From a virus: a stretch of 23,665 nt of DNA. How positions within the stretch are numbered: position 1 is the first letter of the stretch; every line of letters starts with the position of its first letter. Below the pieces are notes generated by a model that ran no database searches, was not told where the DNA came from, and saw only the letters and a program-made list of their open reading frames with translations. The stretch is from the IMG/VR virus record IMGVR_UViG_3300030419_006847, positions 1 through 23,665 of that record; one strand, written 5' to 3'. Made by a program: the position numbers and the translations under genes. Below are positions 5,886-13,642 of the stretch, one piece after another.

Positions 5886-5897
5886 TATATTTATTAG
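5886..5897 (+). promoter_or_regulatory. candidate late promoter element TATATTTATTAG
   Basis: The same 12-mer occurs at 11570-11581, and close variants occur at 17284 and 20696, each in a short gap 10-18 bases before a gene start. Here it follows a terminator, where a new promoter is needed. It resembles the TATAAATA type of T4 late promoter, and a gp55-like sigma factor is encoded at 16526. The high AT content makes chance matches common, so this is tentative. Confidence 0.4.
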
Positions 5898-5911
5898 AAA
5901 AACTCATCATA

Positions 5912-6973
5912 ATGAAACATCTACTTGTTGCGCTATTGGCTTTTCCTTTCATCACATTAGGTCAAGCTGAAGATAAAAAATTTGACTTAAAAAAAGAAGT
6001 TAAAAAAGTATTTAAATTTTCAACATTTTATGGAGCTGTTAATGGCGGAACCTCAATATCAGACGATGATATATATTCTATTACAACGGGTCAGTTAAAC
6101 CAAGATATTATAGAAACACCTTTTGACTATTCAATTAAGTTTGGTGTAAGAAAAATTGCTAGATTTGGTTACCTACCTAAAGAAGCTTTTAAGAAAGGAA
6201 ATGAAAATTCATTTAGTGATGCCGCTACAATGGGTAAAGTAACAGGGTTTGAATTTTTATTTGAAGGTGAATATAAAAGACAACAAGGACTAACATTTCT
6301 TGATCAACATCATTTTTTAAGATATGTAGCAGACAAATGGTTAATAAAAGTAGAATACTACACTAATGGTTTTGCAGACATAGAATACTTTGAATCTACC
6401 CAAAGATATAGACATAAACTAAATAAAAAACTATCATTCAACTTAGGAGTAGTTCAGAGATTTGCTGAACCCTATGGTTTTGACCCTTTAGCAGACTGGA
6501 TTTTAGAAAACGGAAATTTACACTACACATACTTAGCATTACAAGAAGATTATAATATAGACCCCCTTACAGGAACTTATACAGACCCAGACGGAAATAT
6601 AGTAGCTACTTCTAATGAAGTATGGGAAGAAGTTGTTATACCTCAAGTTTTAGAGGGTTATGTTGAAAGTGAAAGAAATAAATTAGATAGAAATTTACAA
6701 CATTCACTTATTGTAGGTTTTGACTTTTATCATTATGATAAGAAATTTTGGTTACATTCATGGGGTAATTTAATGCCTTACCATTATAATGATGGAAACA
6801 AATATTCATATCATAATTTTAATGGAGGTCAATGGCTAGATTATTCTGGTGGGTTGATCTTTGGTTACTGGTTTAATAAAAATTTAGGTGCCTTTATTGA
6901 AGGTAAATATAATAAATATTGGAATAGAGAATGGCATAATTTTTCATTCGGGCTTAATTATAAAATATATTAA
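5912..6973 (+). CDS. predicted outer-membrane beta-barrel protein
   Basis: A 353-residue protein with a Sec signal peptide (MKHLLVALLAFPFITLGQAED; cleavage likely after about residue 18). The rest is rich in alternating aromatic/polar strands with charged turns (FEFLFEGEYKRQ, WLIKVEYYTNGFADIEYF, HSLIVGFDFYHYDKKFWLHSW), and it ends in the aromatic strand HNFSFGLNYKIY, typical of outer-membrane barrels. It opens a four-gene set of envelope and exported proteins just after the tmRNA terminator. Phage-coded outer-membrane proteins are uncommon; blocking the receptor against superinfection is a reasonable guess. I recognise no specific family. Confidence 0.75.
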   Translation: MKHLLVALLAFPFITLGQAEDKKFDLKKEVKKVFKFSTFYGAVNGGTSISDDDIYSITTGQLNQDIIETPFDYSIKFGVRKIARFGYLPKEAFKKGNENSFSDAATMGKVTGFEFLFEGEYKRQQGLTFLDQHHFLRYVADKWLIKVEYYTNGFADIEYFESTQRYRHKLNKKLSFNLGVVQRFAEPYGFDPLADWILENGNLHYTYLALQEDYNIDPLTGTYTDPDGNIVATSNEVWEEVVIPQVLEGYVESERNKLDRNLQHSLIVGFDFYHYDKKFWLHSWGNLMPYHYNDGNKYSYHNFNGGQWLDYSGGLIFGYWFNKNLGAFIEGKYNKYWNREWHNFSFGLNYKIY

Positions 6974-6977
6974 AAAG

Positions 6978-7262
6978 ATGGCAAAAGAACTAAACGAAGA
7001 CACATCCTTTAAGGTCAGTATAAAAACCCTAGGAGGTATAGCAGTATTTATTTTCACTATAGTGGGATTATGGTTTACACTTCAAGCAGATATTGCTGAA
7101 GCTAAAGAATTACCTTTACCCCCACCACAAGATGTAACGAGGATGGAGTTTGACATGAAGGACAAAAATATACGTCTAACTATCGAAAATACTCAAAAAG
7201 ATGTTGAAGAAATAAAAGAAGACCTTAGACGTATTGAAGACAAGATAGATCAATTAAAATAA
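6978..7262 (+). CDS. membrane-anchored coiled-coil protein
   Basis: A 94-residue protein from the ATG at 6978, four bases after the barrel gene; an earlier in-frame start at 6888 lies inside that gene and is unlikely. Residues 13-36 (about ISIKTLGG to FTLQA) form one transmembrane helix, followed by a Pro-rich linker (LPLPPPQD) and a C-terminal coiled coil with regular hydrophobic spacing (IENTQKDVEEIKEDLRR). The layout resembles small inner-membrane spanin or holin-accessory proteins, but nothing in the sequence proves a lysis role. Confidence 0.75.
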   Translation: MAKELNEDTSFKVSIKTLGGIAVFIFTIVGLWFTLQADIAEAKELPLPPPQDVTRMEFDMKDKNIRLTIENTQKDVEEIKEDLRRIEDKIDQLK

Positions 7263-7267
7263 AAAAA

Positions 7268-7603
7268 ATGAAAAAATTATTATTATTACTATTATTCCCT
7301 ATTCTAGCATACTCACAGTCACCTTGTGATGCCGACATATGCGTAGTACAATTTAATGCTGGGTGGAATTCAGCAAACGATGTAGAATGGGTAGAAAAAT
7401 TAAAAAATTGTGAAATACAATACATTGATATAGCAGCAGATGCCGCATCTCAAGCAGAATATGAAATAGTTGTTGTTCCTACAATTATTGTATTTAATGG
7501 TGATGAAGTTAAACGATTCCAAGCAGACATATCATTTGCTATGAAAGCAACTAGAGAAGAAGTACAAGAAGTAGTAAATGAAATTAAAATGGATGAATAT
7601 TAA
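7268..7603 (+). CDS. exported thioredoxin-fold protein lacking CxxC
   Basis: A 111-residue product with a Sec signal (MKKLLLLLLFPILAYSQS). The body follows the thioredoxin order: strand VVQFNAGWNSAND, helix, strand IQYIDIAAD, then VVVPTIIVFNGDEVKRFQA with the family's cis-proline and last strands. At the place of the usual W-C-x-x-C it has GWNSAND, so the redox cysteines are missing; only C20 and C25 near the new N-terminus and C51 in the strand region remain. It would not work as a standard disulfide enzyme and may instead bind or hold a partner, perhaps the Cys-rich protein encoded next. It lies between the membrane protein and the giant secreted protein. Confidence 0.7.
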   Translation: MKKLLLLLLFPILAYSQSPCDADICVVQFNAGWNSANDVEWVEKLKNCEIQYIDIAADAASQAEYEIVVVPTIIVFNGDEVKRFQADISFAMKATREEVQEVVNEIKMDEY

Positions 7604-7618
7604 AGAAATTAAAAGCGT

Positions 7619-10600
7619 ATGAAAAAGTTATTATTATTGGCATTATTGCCATTGTTTCTATTTTCTCAAGATACTTGGGTGAATGTAGAATTTCAGTTTG
7701 ACCAATATGCTGATGAAGTATCATGGTCATTATCTAATGATTATGGTGTAATTGCCTCAGGTGGTGATTATGAATATCAACAACCAAATGCATTTCATGT
7801 AATTGACTCTTTAGAATCAGGAAACTATACATTTGAATTATTAGATTCTTATGGGGATGGTTTGTCATGGCCAAATGATGGTTATTGTTTAGTATCAAAT
7901 GCATGTCAAGATACTTTATTTTTTGCTCAAGGAGATTATGGTATAGGTTTAATTGAGTCTTTAACAATAGCACCTTGTGCCCCTCCTGAACCTGCAGTCA
8001 TTGATTGTATGGATGAAAATGCCATCAATTATAATCCGGATGCGGATGTAAACGATTCAATGTTATGTGAATACCCTCCTTGTGAATCAATCGATAATAT
8101 TTATGTAGAACAACAATGTGATGGAGGTTCTGCACTTCTTTACTATAATTGGGATGCTTCAAATAATCCTAATTGTAATATAATCCAAATAACTTATGGT
8201 AGTGAAAATACTAATTCATATACTTTTGATACAGATATAGATAATGGTATATGGGGGGTTTATGCTGGTAATGGTCAAATGCCTCCTAATTGGGAAGATA
8301 ATTTTTACGCTCAATTTCTTACAGCAGATAGTTTAGCATCAGATACTATATTCTTTACTCCATATCCATGTACACAAGGATGTACAAATGAAGATGCTCC
8401 TAACTATAATCCATGGGCTACAGTAGATGATGGTTCTTGTGGGGGTCAATCATGTGATGCAGGATATACTTCATTAAAAATAAACATAACGTTAGACAAT
8501 TGGCCTAGTGAAACTGGTTGGTCATTTGTTAGTGGTGATGGTTCTATGGAAGTTCCGGATGGAACATATACTTATCAAGATGTAGGACAAACTTACACAT
8601 ACGATGTATGCGCATTAGAATCAGGATTTGAATTTATTATATCAGATACTTATGGAGATGGTATGGCGGGTTCAACTACAGGTGGAACTTTAGATGGTGA
8701 AGTTCTTATAACGGGATGTAATGGAGATACGATTACCACATTATCATCTGGTACTTGGTTAAATGCAAGTCAAGAAAATGTAGGTGTTGGTTTTGGTAGT
8801 GTAGCTTATTCAGGATGGCAAGAAGTTCCTGTATGTGTAGAATCTGAAGATGTATTAGGATGTTTAGATAGTGACTATCAAGAATTCAATCCAGAAGCAA
8901 ATGTAGATGATGGTACATGTTTAAATGAACATATATTTGGTTGTACAAATGAAAACGCATTTAACTATAATCCAGATGCAACACAAATGGAAATATATCC
9001 TAATTGTGATTATGAATTATGGATTGGTGATGCAGGAGCAGACGGATGGGGTAATTCATTTTTAGGAGTTGTTCAAGGAGACAATATGTGGTCATTTACA
9101 ATGGGACCAGGACAATATGAACAAACATTTCCCCTATGGTTAGAAACAGATAAGCCAGTCACATTTTATTATTTTGCCGTTGGTGGTACACAAACCCCAC
9201 CAGAAGAAGTAGAATTTCAAACACTACATAATTCATTTAAATTAACTAATGCAAATGGAGTTGTATTATTATATGAAGGATGGAATCCTTTTGCAGACAA
9301 TGGTCAAGGTGCACTTCAACCATTCCAGCCTCCATTCTTTCAAACATATTCAGCAATGCCCTTTTGTGGTACACTTTGTATCCCAACAGTTTTAGGTTGT
9401 ACAGATAGTACAGCATTTAATTATAACGAAGAAGCTAATACAGATGATGGTAATTGTATTCCGGTTGTTGAAGGTTGTACAAATGATTTGGCATTTAATT
9501 ATGATGAAAACGCTAATACGGATGATGGTTCTTGTGTTTCAGTAATTGTTGGGTGTATGGATGAAGAGGCCTTTAACTATAATGAGGAGGCAAATGTTGA
9601 TGATCCTGATTCATGTATCCCCGTAATTGAGGGTTGTATGGATGATACTCAATTTAATTATAATCAAGCAGCCAATACAGATGATGGATCTTGTGAACCT
9701 TTTGTCTATGGTTGTACAGATCCAACAGCTACAAATTATAATGAGGAAGCTAATACAGATAATTTTAGTTGTATACCTTTTATCTATGGTTGTACTGATC
9801 CAGCTGCATTTAATTATAATGTTTTAGCCAATACAGATGACGGCACATGTATAGCAGTCGTATTAGGTTGTACAGATACTTTAGCTATAAACACAGACAC
9901 GCTTGCAAACACTAATTTTGGTTGTATTTATCCTGTTCTGGGTTGTACCGATCCAACAGCATTTAATTATGATGTTAATGCAAACACAGATGATGGTAGT
10001 TGTGAAGCTGTAGTTATTGGGTGTACAGACCCAACAGCACTAAATACAGATACATTAGCAAACACAAATTCAGGTTGTATATATCCTATTCTAGGTTGTA
10101 CTGATCCATCTGCTTTTAACTACAATGTGTTAGCAAATACGGATGATGGAAATTGTATTGAAGTTGTTTTAGGTTGTACAGATACTTTAGCTATTAATAC
10201 TGATACATTAGCTAATACAAACTTTGGTTGTATATATCCTATTTATGGATGCACAGATCCAGCCGCTTTTAATTATAATGTTTTAGCCAACACAGATGAC
10301 GGAACCTGTACCCCTGTAGTTCTTGGTTGTACAGATACATTAGCAATAAACACTGATACGTTAGCAAATACCAACTTCGGGTGTATTTATCCTATTTTAG
10401 GTTGCATAGATCCTATAATGTTTAATTATGACGTTAACGCAAATACAGATGACGGGTCTTGTGTCCCTTTTATTTATGGTTGTACAGACCCAACAATGTT
10501 TAATTACGATATTAATGCAAATACGGATAATGGTAATTGTATAGCTTATGTATATGGTTGTACAGATAGCACAGCATTTAATTATGACCCATTAGCTAAT

Positions 10601-11551
10601 ACAGATAATGGATCATGTATTGCAGTTATAGAGGGATGTACCAATCCTATTGCGTTAAATTACAATGTAGATGCAAATATAGATGATTTCAGCTGTATAT
10701 TACCAATTTATGGTTGTACTGATAGTACTGCACTAAACTATGATGAGAATGCTAATGTAGACAATGGTTCATGTATTGCAGTTGTTGAAGGTTGTACAGA
10801 CCCAACTGCTCTTAATTATAATGAATTAGCTAACGTAGATGACTTCTCTTGTATATTACCTATTTATGGTTGTACTGACCCAGAAGCATTCAATTATAAT
10901 GAGCTAGCAAATGTTGATAATGAATCTTGTATACCTGTAGTATATGGTTGTACAGACGAAACAGCATTTAATTATAATTCAGATGCAAATACAGAAGATT
11001 TTTCTTGTATAGAAATTATTTATGGATGTACAGATGAAAATGCATTTAATTATGACGAAACAGCCAACACAGATAATGGTTCTTGTATAGAAATAGTAGA
11101 AGGATGTACTGATATAAATGCATATAATTATAATTCAGAGGCCAATACAGATAATGGAGGATGTGAATATGATGCAGGATGTAGTGGAGGACCAGGAGAA
11201 CCATATTGGTTACCAAATGAATGTTTTGAATGGGTAATAGAAATAGATACAGAATGTTGTACAGGTAATTGGAATGATTATTGTGTTGAACTATATAATT
11301 ATTGTGATCTAGGTTGGCCTATTGATCTATCAGAATTTTCTTCTGAATTATTAATATATCCTAACCCAGTAATTGACATATTAAATTCAAACAAAGAAAT
11401 TGACATAAAAATATATGATATGGTAGGAAATTTAGTTATTTCTAAAGAAAAAACAACACAAATAGACATGACTAAATTATCAAGCGGTGTATATAACTTA
11501 AATATATACCATGACAGTAAAATAATAAACAACAGAATTATAAAACAATAA
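7619..11551 (+). CDS. giant secreted repeat protein with T9SS sorting domain
   Basis: A 1310-residue protein. It has a signal peptide (1-16), then two related beta domains containing SYGDG or TYGDG (about 20-120 and 280-410), another beta domain (about 460-590), and 23 tandem repeats of 25-26 residues (593-1186) of the form GCTDPTAFNYNxxANTDDGSC, with four looser copies earlier. Next comes a Cys-rich module (1187-1230, ECCTGNWNDYC) and a C-terminal domain (1242-1310) with IYPNPV, IKIYDMVGNLV, LSSGVYNL and an IIKQ end, the hallmark of type A T9SS sorting domains in Bacteroidota. The protein should cross the outer membrane by the host T9SS and be released or anchored at the surface. The Asn/Asp-rich repeats may bind calcium and probably form a rigid disulfide-stapled stalk. 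Adhesion or surface shielding is inferred. Confidence 0.88.
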   Translation: MKKLLLLALLPLFLFSQDTWVNVEFQFDQYADEVSWSLSNDYGVIASGGDYEYQQPNAFHVIDSLESGNYTFELLDSYGDGLSWPNDGYCLVSNACQDTLFFAQGDYGIGLIESLTIAPCAPPEPAVIDCMDENAINYNPDADVNDSMLCEYPPCESIDNIYVEQQCDGGSALLYYNWDASNNPNCNIIQITYGSENTNSYTFDTDIDNGIWGVYAGNGQMPPNWEDNFYAQFLTADSLASDTIFFTPYPCTQGCTNEDAPNYNPWATVDDGSCGGQSCDAGYTSLKINITLDNWPSETGWSFVSGDGSMEVPDGTYTYQDVGQTYTYDVCALESGFEFIISDTYGDGMAGSTTGGTLDGEVLITGCNGDTITTLSSGTWLNASQENVGVGFGSVAYSGWQEVPVCVESEDVLGCLDSDYQEFNPEANVDDGTCLNEHIFGCTNENAFNYNPDATQMEIYPNCDYELWIGDAGADGWGNSFLGVVQGDNMWSFTMGPGQYEQTFPLWLETDKPVTFYYFAVGGTQTPPEEVEFQTLHNSFKLTNANGVVLLYEGWNPFADNGQGALQPFQPPFFQTYSAMPFCGTLCIPTVLGCTDSTAFNYNEEANTDDGNCIPVVEGCTNDLAFNYDENANTDDGSCVSVIVGCMDEEAFNYNEEANVDDPDSCIPVIEGCMDDTQFNYNQAANTDDGSCEPFVYGCTDPTATNYNEEANTDNFSCIPFIYGCTDPAAFNYNVLANTDDGTCIAVVLGCTDTLAINTDTLANTNFGCIYPVLGCTDPTAFNYDVNANTDDGSCEAVVIGCTDPTALNTDTLANTNSGCIYPILGCTDPSAFNYNVLANTDDGNCIEVVLGCTDTLAINTDTLANTNFGCIYPIYGCTDPAAFNYNVLANTDDGTCTPVVLGCTDTLAINTDTLANTNFGCIYPILGCIDPIMFNYDVNANTDDGSCVPFIYGCTDPTMFNYDINANTDNGNCIAYVYGCTDSTAFNYDPLANTDNGSCIAVIEGCTNPIALNYNVDANIDDFSCILPIYGCTDSTALNYDENANVDNGSCIAVVEGCTDPTALNYNELANVDDFSCILPIYGCTDPEAFNYNELANVDNESCIPVVYGCTDETAFNYNSDANTEDFSCIEIIYGCTDENAFNYDETANTDNGSCIEIVEGCTDINAYNYNSEANTDNGGCEYDAGCSGGPGEPYWLPNECFEWVIEIDTECCTGNWNDYCVELYNYCDLGWPIDLSEFSSELLIYPNPVIDILNSNKEIDIKIYDMVGNLVISKEKTTQIDMTKLSSGVYNLNIYHDSKIINNRIIKQ
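9395..11176 (+). repeat. 23 tandem coding repeats of about 78 bp
   Basis: Each unit starts with codons for Gly-Cys-Thr-Asp and ends at the codon for the second Cys plus four or five linker residues. Units 7, 9, 11 and 13 are a divergent subtype (AINTDTLANTNFGC, 25 residues) alternating with the main type, so units 6-13 look like a two-unit block copied several times. Third-position differences between copies show that the array is not all recent. Confidence 0.9.
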
Positions 11552-11569
11552 CGCCTTTTAAAAAAAATA

Positions 11570-11581
11570 TATATTTATTAG
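11570..11581 (+). promoter_or_regulatory. candidate late promoter element TATATTTATTAG
   Basis: An exact copy of the 12-mer at 5886, placed 18 bases before the start at 11600 in the gap after the giant gene. It is the natural place for a promoter for the following run of possible structural genes. Confidence 0.4.
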
Positions 11582-11599
11582 GGAATAAACAATATAAGA

Positions 11600-12799
11600 A
11601 TGCCAAACAATAAATATTACGGATACACTCCCAAGTATTCTAACGAAGAAAAACGATTAGATGCTTCTGCAGAATTTAACAATAGACTAGATAGAGTCAA
11701 TCCATATGAATTTAGAAAAGGTATGGATATTGAATTAGCTGAATTAGGATGTTCAAGATTAAGAGAATCTTCTAAAGAAGAAAGAGAAAAAGCAACAGAA
11801 AAAGTTCTTAAAAACTTAGAAAGTACCCCTAATTATTATACATCACTAATAACTTATGAATCTTTGTTTAAAAATGTTGAAGGAAGCAAACCTTCATTTT
11901 CAAATTGGATGAAAACTCAAGAAAATGTTAAAATGCAAGAAGTAAATAGAGGAGATAAAGACTCAAAGCATAAAGATGACAAAATGACTGAACCTAAATA
12001 CGATAAAAAAGAATATACTATTCCTTTAAAAACACAACAAAAGTTAAAAGAAAATAAACTTTCAAAATTAAAAAATGTCATCAAAGAAAGGATAAAAAAT
12101 ACTATTATAGAGCAATCAGCAAAGCAAGCCGCTATGGCGGACATAGAAGATGAAGAAGGAGCTCCTAAAAAAAGCAAAGGAAAGGGTAAAGCTAAAGCTA
12201 ATCAAAAAGAAAAACCTATAAGAAAAGATAGATTTGATAAAGAAGAAGAAGCAATAAAAGACATATTATTTAGAGTAGATGCTAAAGGTAAAAAACCTAA
12301 AGAAGAAGGAGATTATACAAAAGATGAACCTGCTCCAGGAAGTATGCTTGCTGTTAAAGATGAAATGCTGGATAAATATAAAGAATTAAAAGCAGATGAA
12401 ACTGACCCTAAACAAACATTAGAAGAATATAATAAACTTTTAGCTGAAAAAAATGAAGAATTCAAAGAAGCAATTGAAAAGTTTGTAGAAGAATTTAGTG
12501 GTAACGGTATTTCTATGGCAGATATATATGGAGATAAACTTTCGGATACAATTAAAAGCCTTCAAGAAAGACTTAAATTAGGATTAAATAAAGCAAGAGC
12601 GGGAGTAGAGGTAGAAGCAAGAGGAATGAGACGTGAAGTAGCTGAATCTCAAATGACACGTGAAGAAGCTCTTAGACTTCTTGAAATAGTTAAAGAAAAG
12701 GGAATCTCTTTAAGAGAAGGAACAGAAAATGTAAAAATATACTATGAAATAGCAAAAGCTGCTTATTTAGAAGGAGTAGCTAATGCGTTAAATTTATAA
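11600..12799 (+). CDS. charged coiled-coil protein, probable virion or assembly protein
   Basis: A 399-residue, Lys/Glu-rich protein without signal peptide or membrane segment. The N-terminus (NNKYYGYTPKYSNEEKRLDASAEFNN) looks ordered. Residues about 125-255 are low-complexity and charged, with an Ala/Lys/Gly run (KSKGKGKAKANQKEK). The C-terminal half is long helices (LKADETDPKQTLEEYNKLL, MRREVAESQMTREEALRLLEIVKEKGI). It begins the run of probable late genes and is followed within a few bases by the next gene. It might be a scaffold, internal head or tail-associated protein; no family is recognised. Confidence 0.65.
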   Translation: MPNNKYYGYTPKYSNEEKRLDASAEFNNRLDRVNPYEFRKGMDIELAELGCSRLRESSKEEREKATEKVLKNLESTPNYYTSLITYESLFKNVEGSKPSFSNWMKTQENVKMQEVNRGDKDSKHKDDKMTEPKYDKKEYTIPLKTQQKLKENKLSKLKNVIKERIKNTIIEQSAKQAAMADIEDEEGAPKKSKGKGKAKANQKEKPIRKDRFDKEEEAIKDILFRVDAKGKKPKEEGDYTKDEPAPGSMLAVKDEMLDKYKELKADETDPKQTLEEYNKLLAEKNEEFKEAIEKFVEEFSGNGISMADIYGDKLSDTIKSLQERLKLGLNKARAGVEVEARGMRREVAESQMTREEALRLLEIVKEKGISLREGTENVKIYYEIAKAAYLEGVANALNL

Positions 12800-12804
12800 A
12801 AGTT

Positions 12805-13047
12805 ATGATAAATTATTTAAAAAGGTTGTGGGATGCTCTATGGGCTAGAACAACCATAGATGAAAAAGCCGAAGCAGCATTAAAAGAAACAAAAACTAGG
12901 CTCAAAGCAATGAGAAAAGAGCTAGTAGATGTAAAAAATGCATTTAAAAACGTTGCAAACCAATCTAAAGATGTTTTTGATGCAGCAAAAGGAAAAAAAA
13001 GAAGAGGAAGAAAACCTCATTATAAAAACAAAAAGAAAAAAAACTAA
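12805..13047 (+). CDS. small helical protein with C-terminal AT-hook-like tail
   Basis: An 80-residue protein: an amphipathic N-terminal helix (MINYLKRLWDALWART), a long coiled-coil stretch (about 18-62), and the basic tail KKRRGRKPHYKNKKKKN. The RRGRKP motif is the same as in the 113-residue protein at 4893. It starts five bases after the preceding stop. A DNA-contacting structural or packaging role is possible but inferred only from the tail. Confidence 0.65.
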   Translation: MINYLKRLWDALWARTTIDEKAEAALKETKTRLKAMRKELVDVKNAFKNVANQSKDVFDAAKGKKRRGRKPHYKNKKKKN

Positions 13048-13072
13048 TAATAACTTGAAAAAATTCAAAAAA

Positions 13073-13639
13073 ATGACTGTAAAAGAACTAAAAAAAATCA
13101 TAGCCGAAGAATATAAATATTGGATGGCTGAACAGCCAGCAGACATGCCTGACCTACCAGGTATGCCCGGTGGTATGCCTGGAGGAGCGGGAGATGCTCC
13201 TAGTGTAGATGTAGGACCAGACGACATAGATGCAGGTACTGGAGACGATAGTGAAGATACTCTACGCCAAATATTTGATATGTTAAAAGATTACTTTGAA
13301 GGAGATAAAGAAGATGATGCTCCTAAAGGTGATGCTAAAGGAGGTGCTAAAGGAGGTGCTCCTAAAAAAGACGATGATAAAGACGATGATAAAGAAGATG
13401 ATAAAGACGATGATAAAGAAGATGATAAGGATAAAGCAACAAATGAAAGCAGATTAGCTAGAAAAAGAAGAATATCACGTCGAAAACTTAGAGAAAGTAA
13501 AAGAAAAAAACTAAAAAGAACTATCTCTAAATCTTCTAAATCAAAATTATTAAGAGAGTTTAAAAACCCAGCTAGAAAAAATACACGTGCGTCTAGTGCA
13601 GTAAAAAATCGTTTACAGAAACTAGCTAACATAAAATAA
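13073..13639 (+). CDS. acidic/basic low-complexity protein
   Basis: I chose the ATG at 13073 (188 residues); the same frame opens at 12938 inside the preceding gene, and a TTG at 13055 is also possible. The N-terminus MTVKELKKIIAEEYKYW is a short amphipathic helix of a kind seen at the start of several marine myovirus proteins. It is followed by a Gly/Pro/Met-rich linker (PDLPGMPGGMPGGAGD), an Asp-rich helix, a Gly/Lys run, and an Asp/Lys repeat (DDDKDDDKEDDK) that turns abruptly into an Arg/Lys-rich tail (RLARKRRISRRKLRESKRKK). The polarity switch suggests electrostatic binding to DNA or to a partner. Unknown family. Confidence 0.7.
   Translation: MTVKELKKIIAEEYKYWMAEQPADMPDLPGMPGGMPGGAGDAPSVDVGPDDIDAGTGDDSEDTLRQIFDMLKDYFEGDKEDDAPKGDAKGGAKGGAPKKDDDKDDDKEDDKDDDKEDDKDKATNESRLARKRRISRRKLRESKRKKLKRTISKSSKSKLLREFKNPARKNTRASSAVKNRLQKLANIK
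13365..13437 (+). repeat. Asp/Lys-coding direct repeats
   Basis: Short units of the type GATGATAAAGAC or GATGATAAAGAA repeat here and encode the DDDK/EDDK run. Such runs expand and contract easily by slippage, so length may vary between relatives. Confidence 0.8.
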
Positions 13640-13642
13640 CAC

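Noticed and set aside
5546-5911. A phage or island attachment site in the tmRNA gene
   Set aside because: Host tmRNA genes are common integration sites, but there is no integrase nearby, and both flanks are phage genes; the gene itself looks functional.
9395-11176. A CRISPR-like or satellite array
   Set aside because: The 78-base units are codon-aligned protein repeats without identical repeats and spacers.
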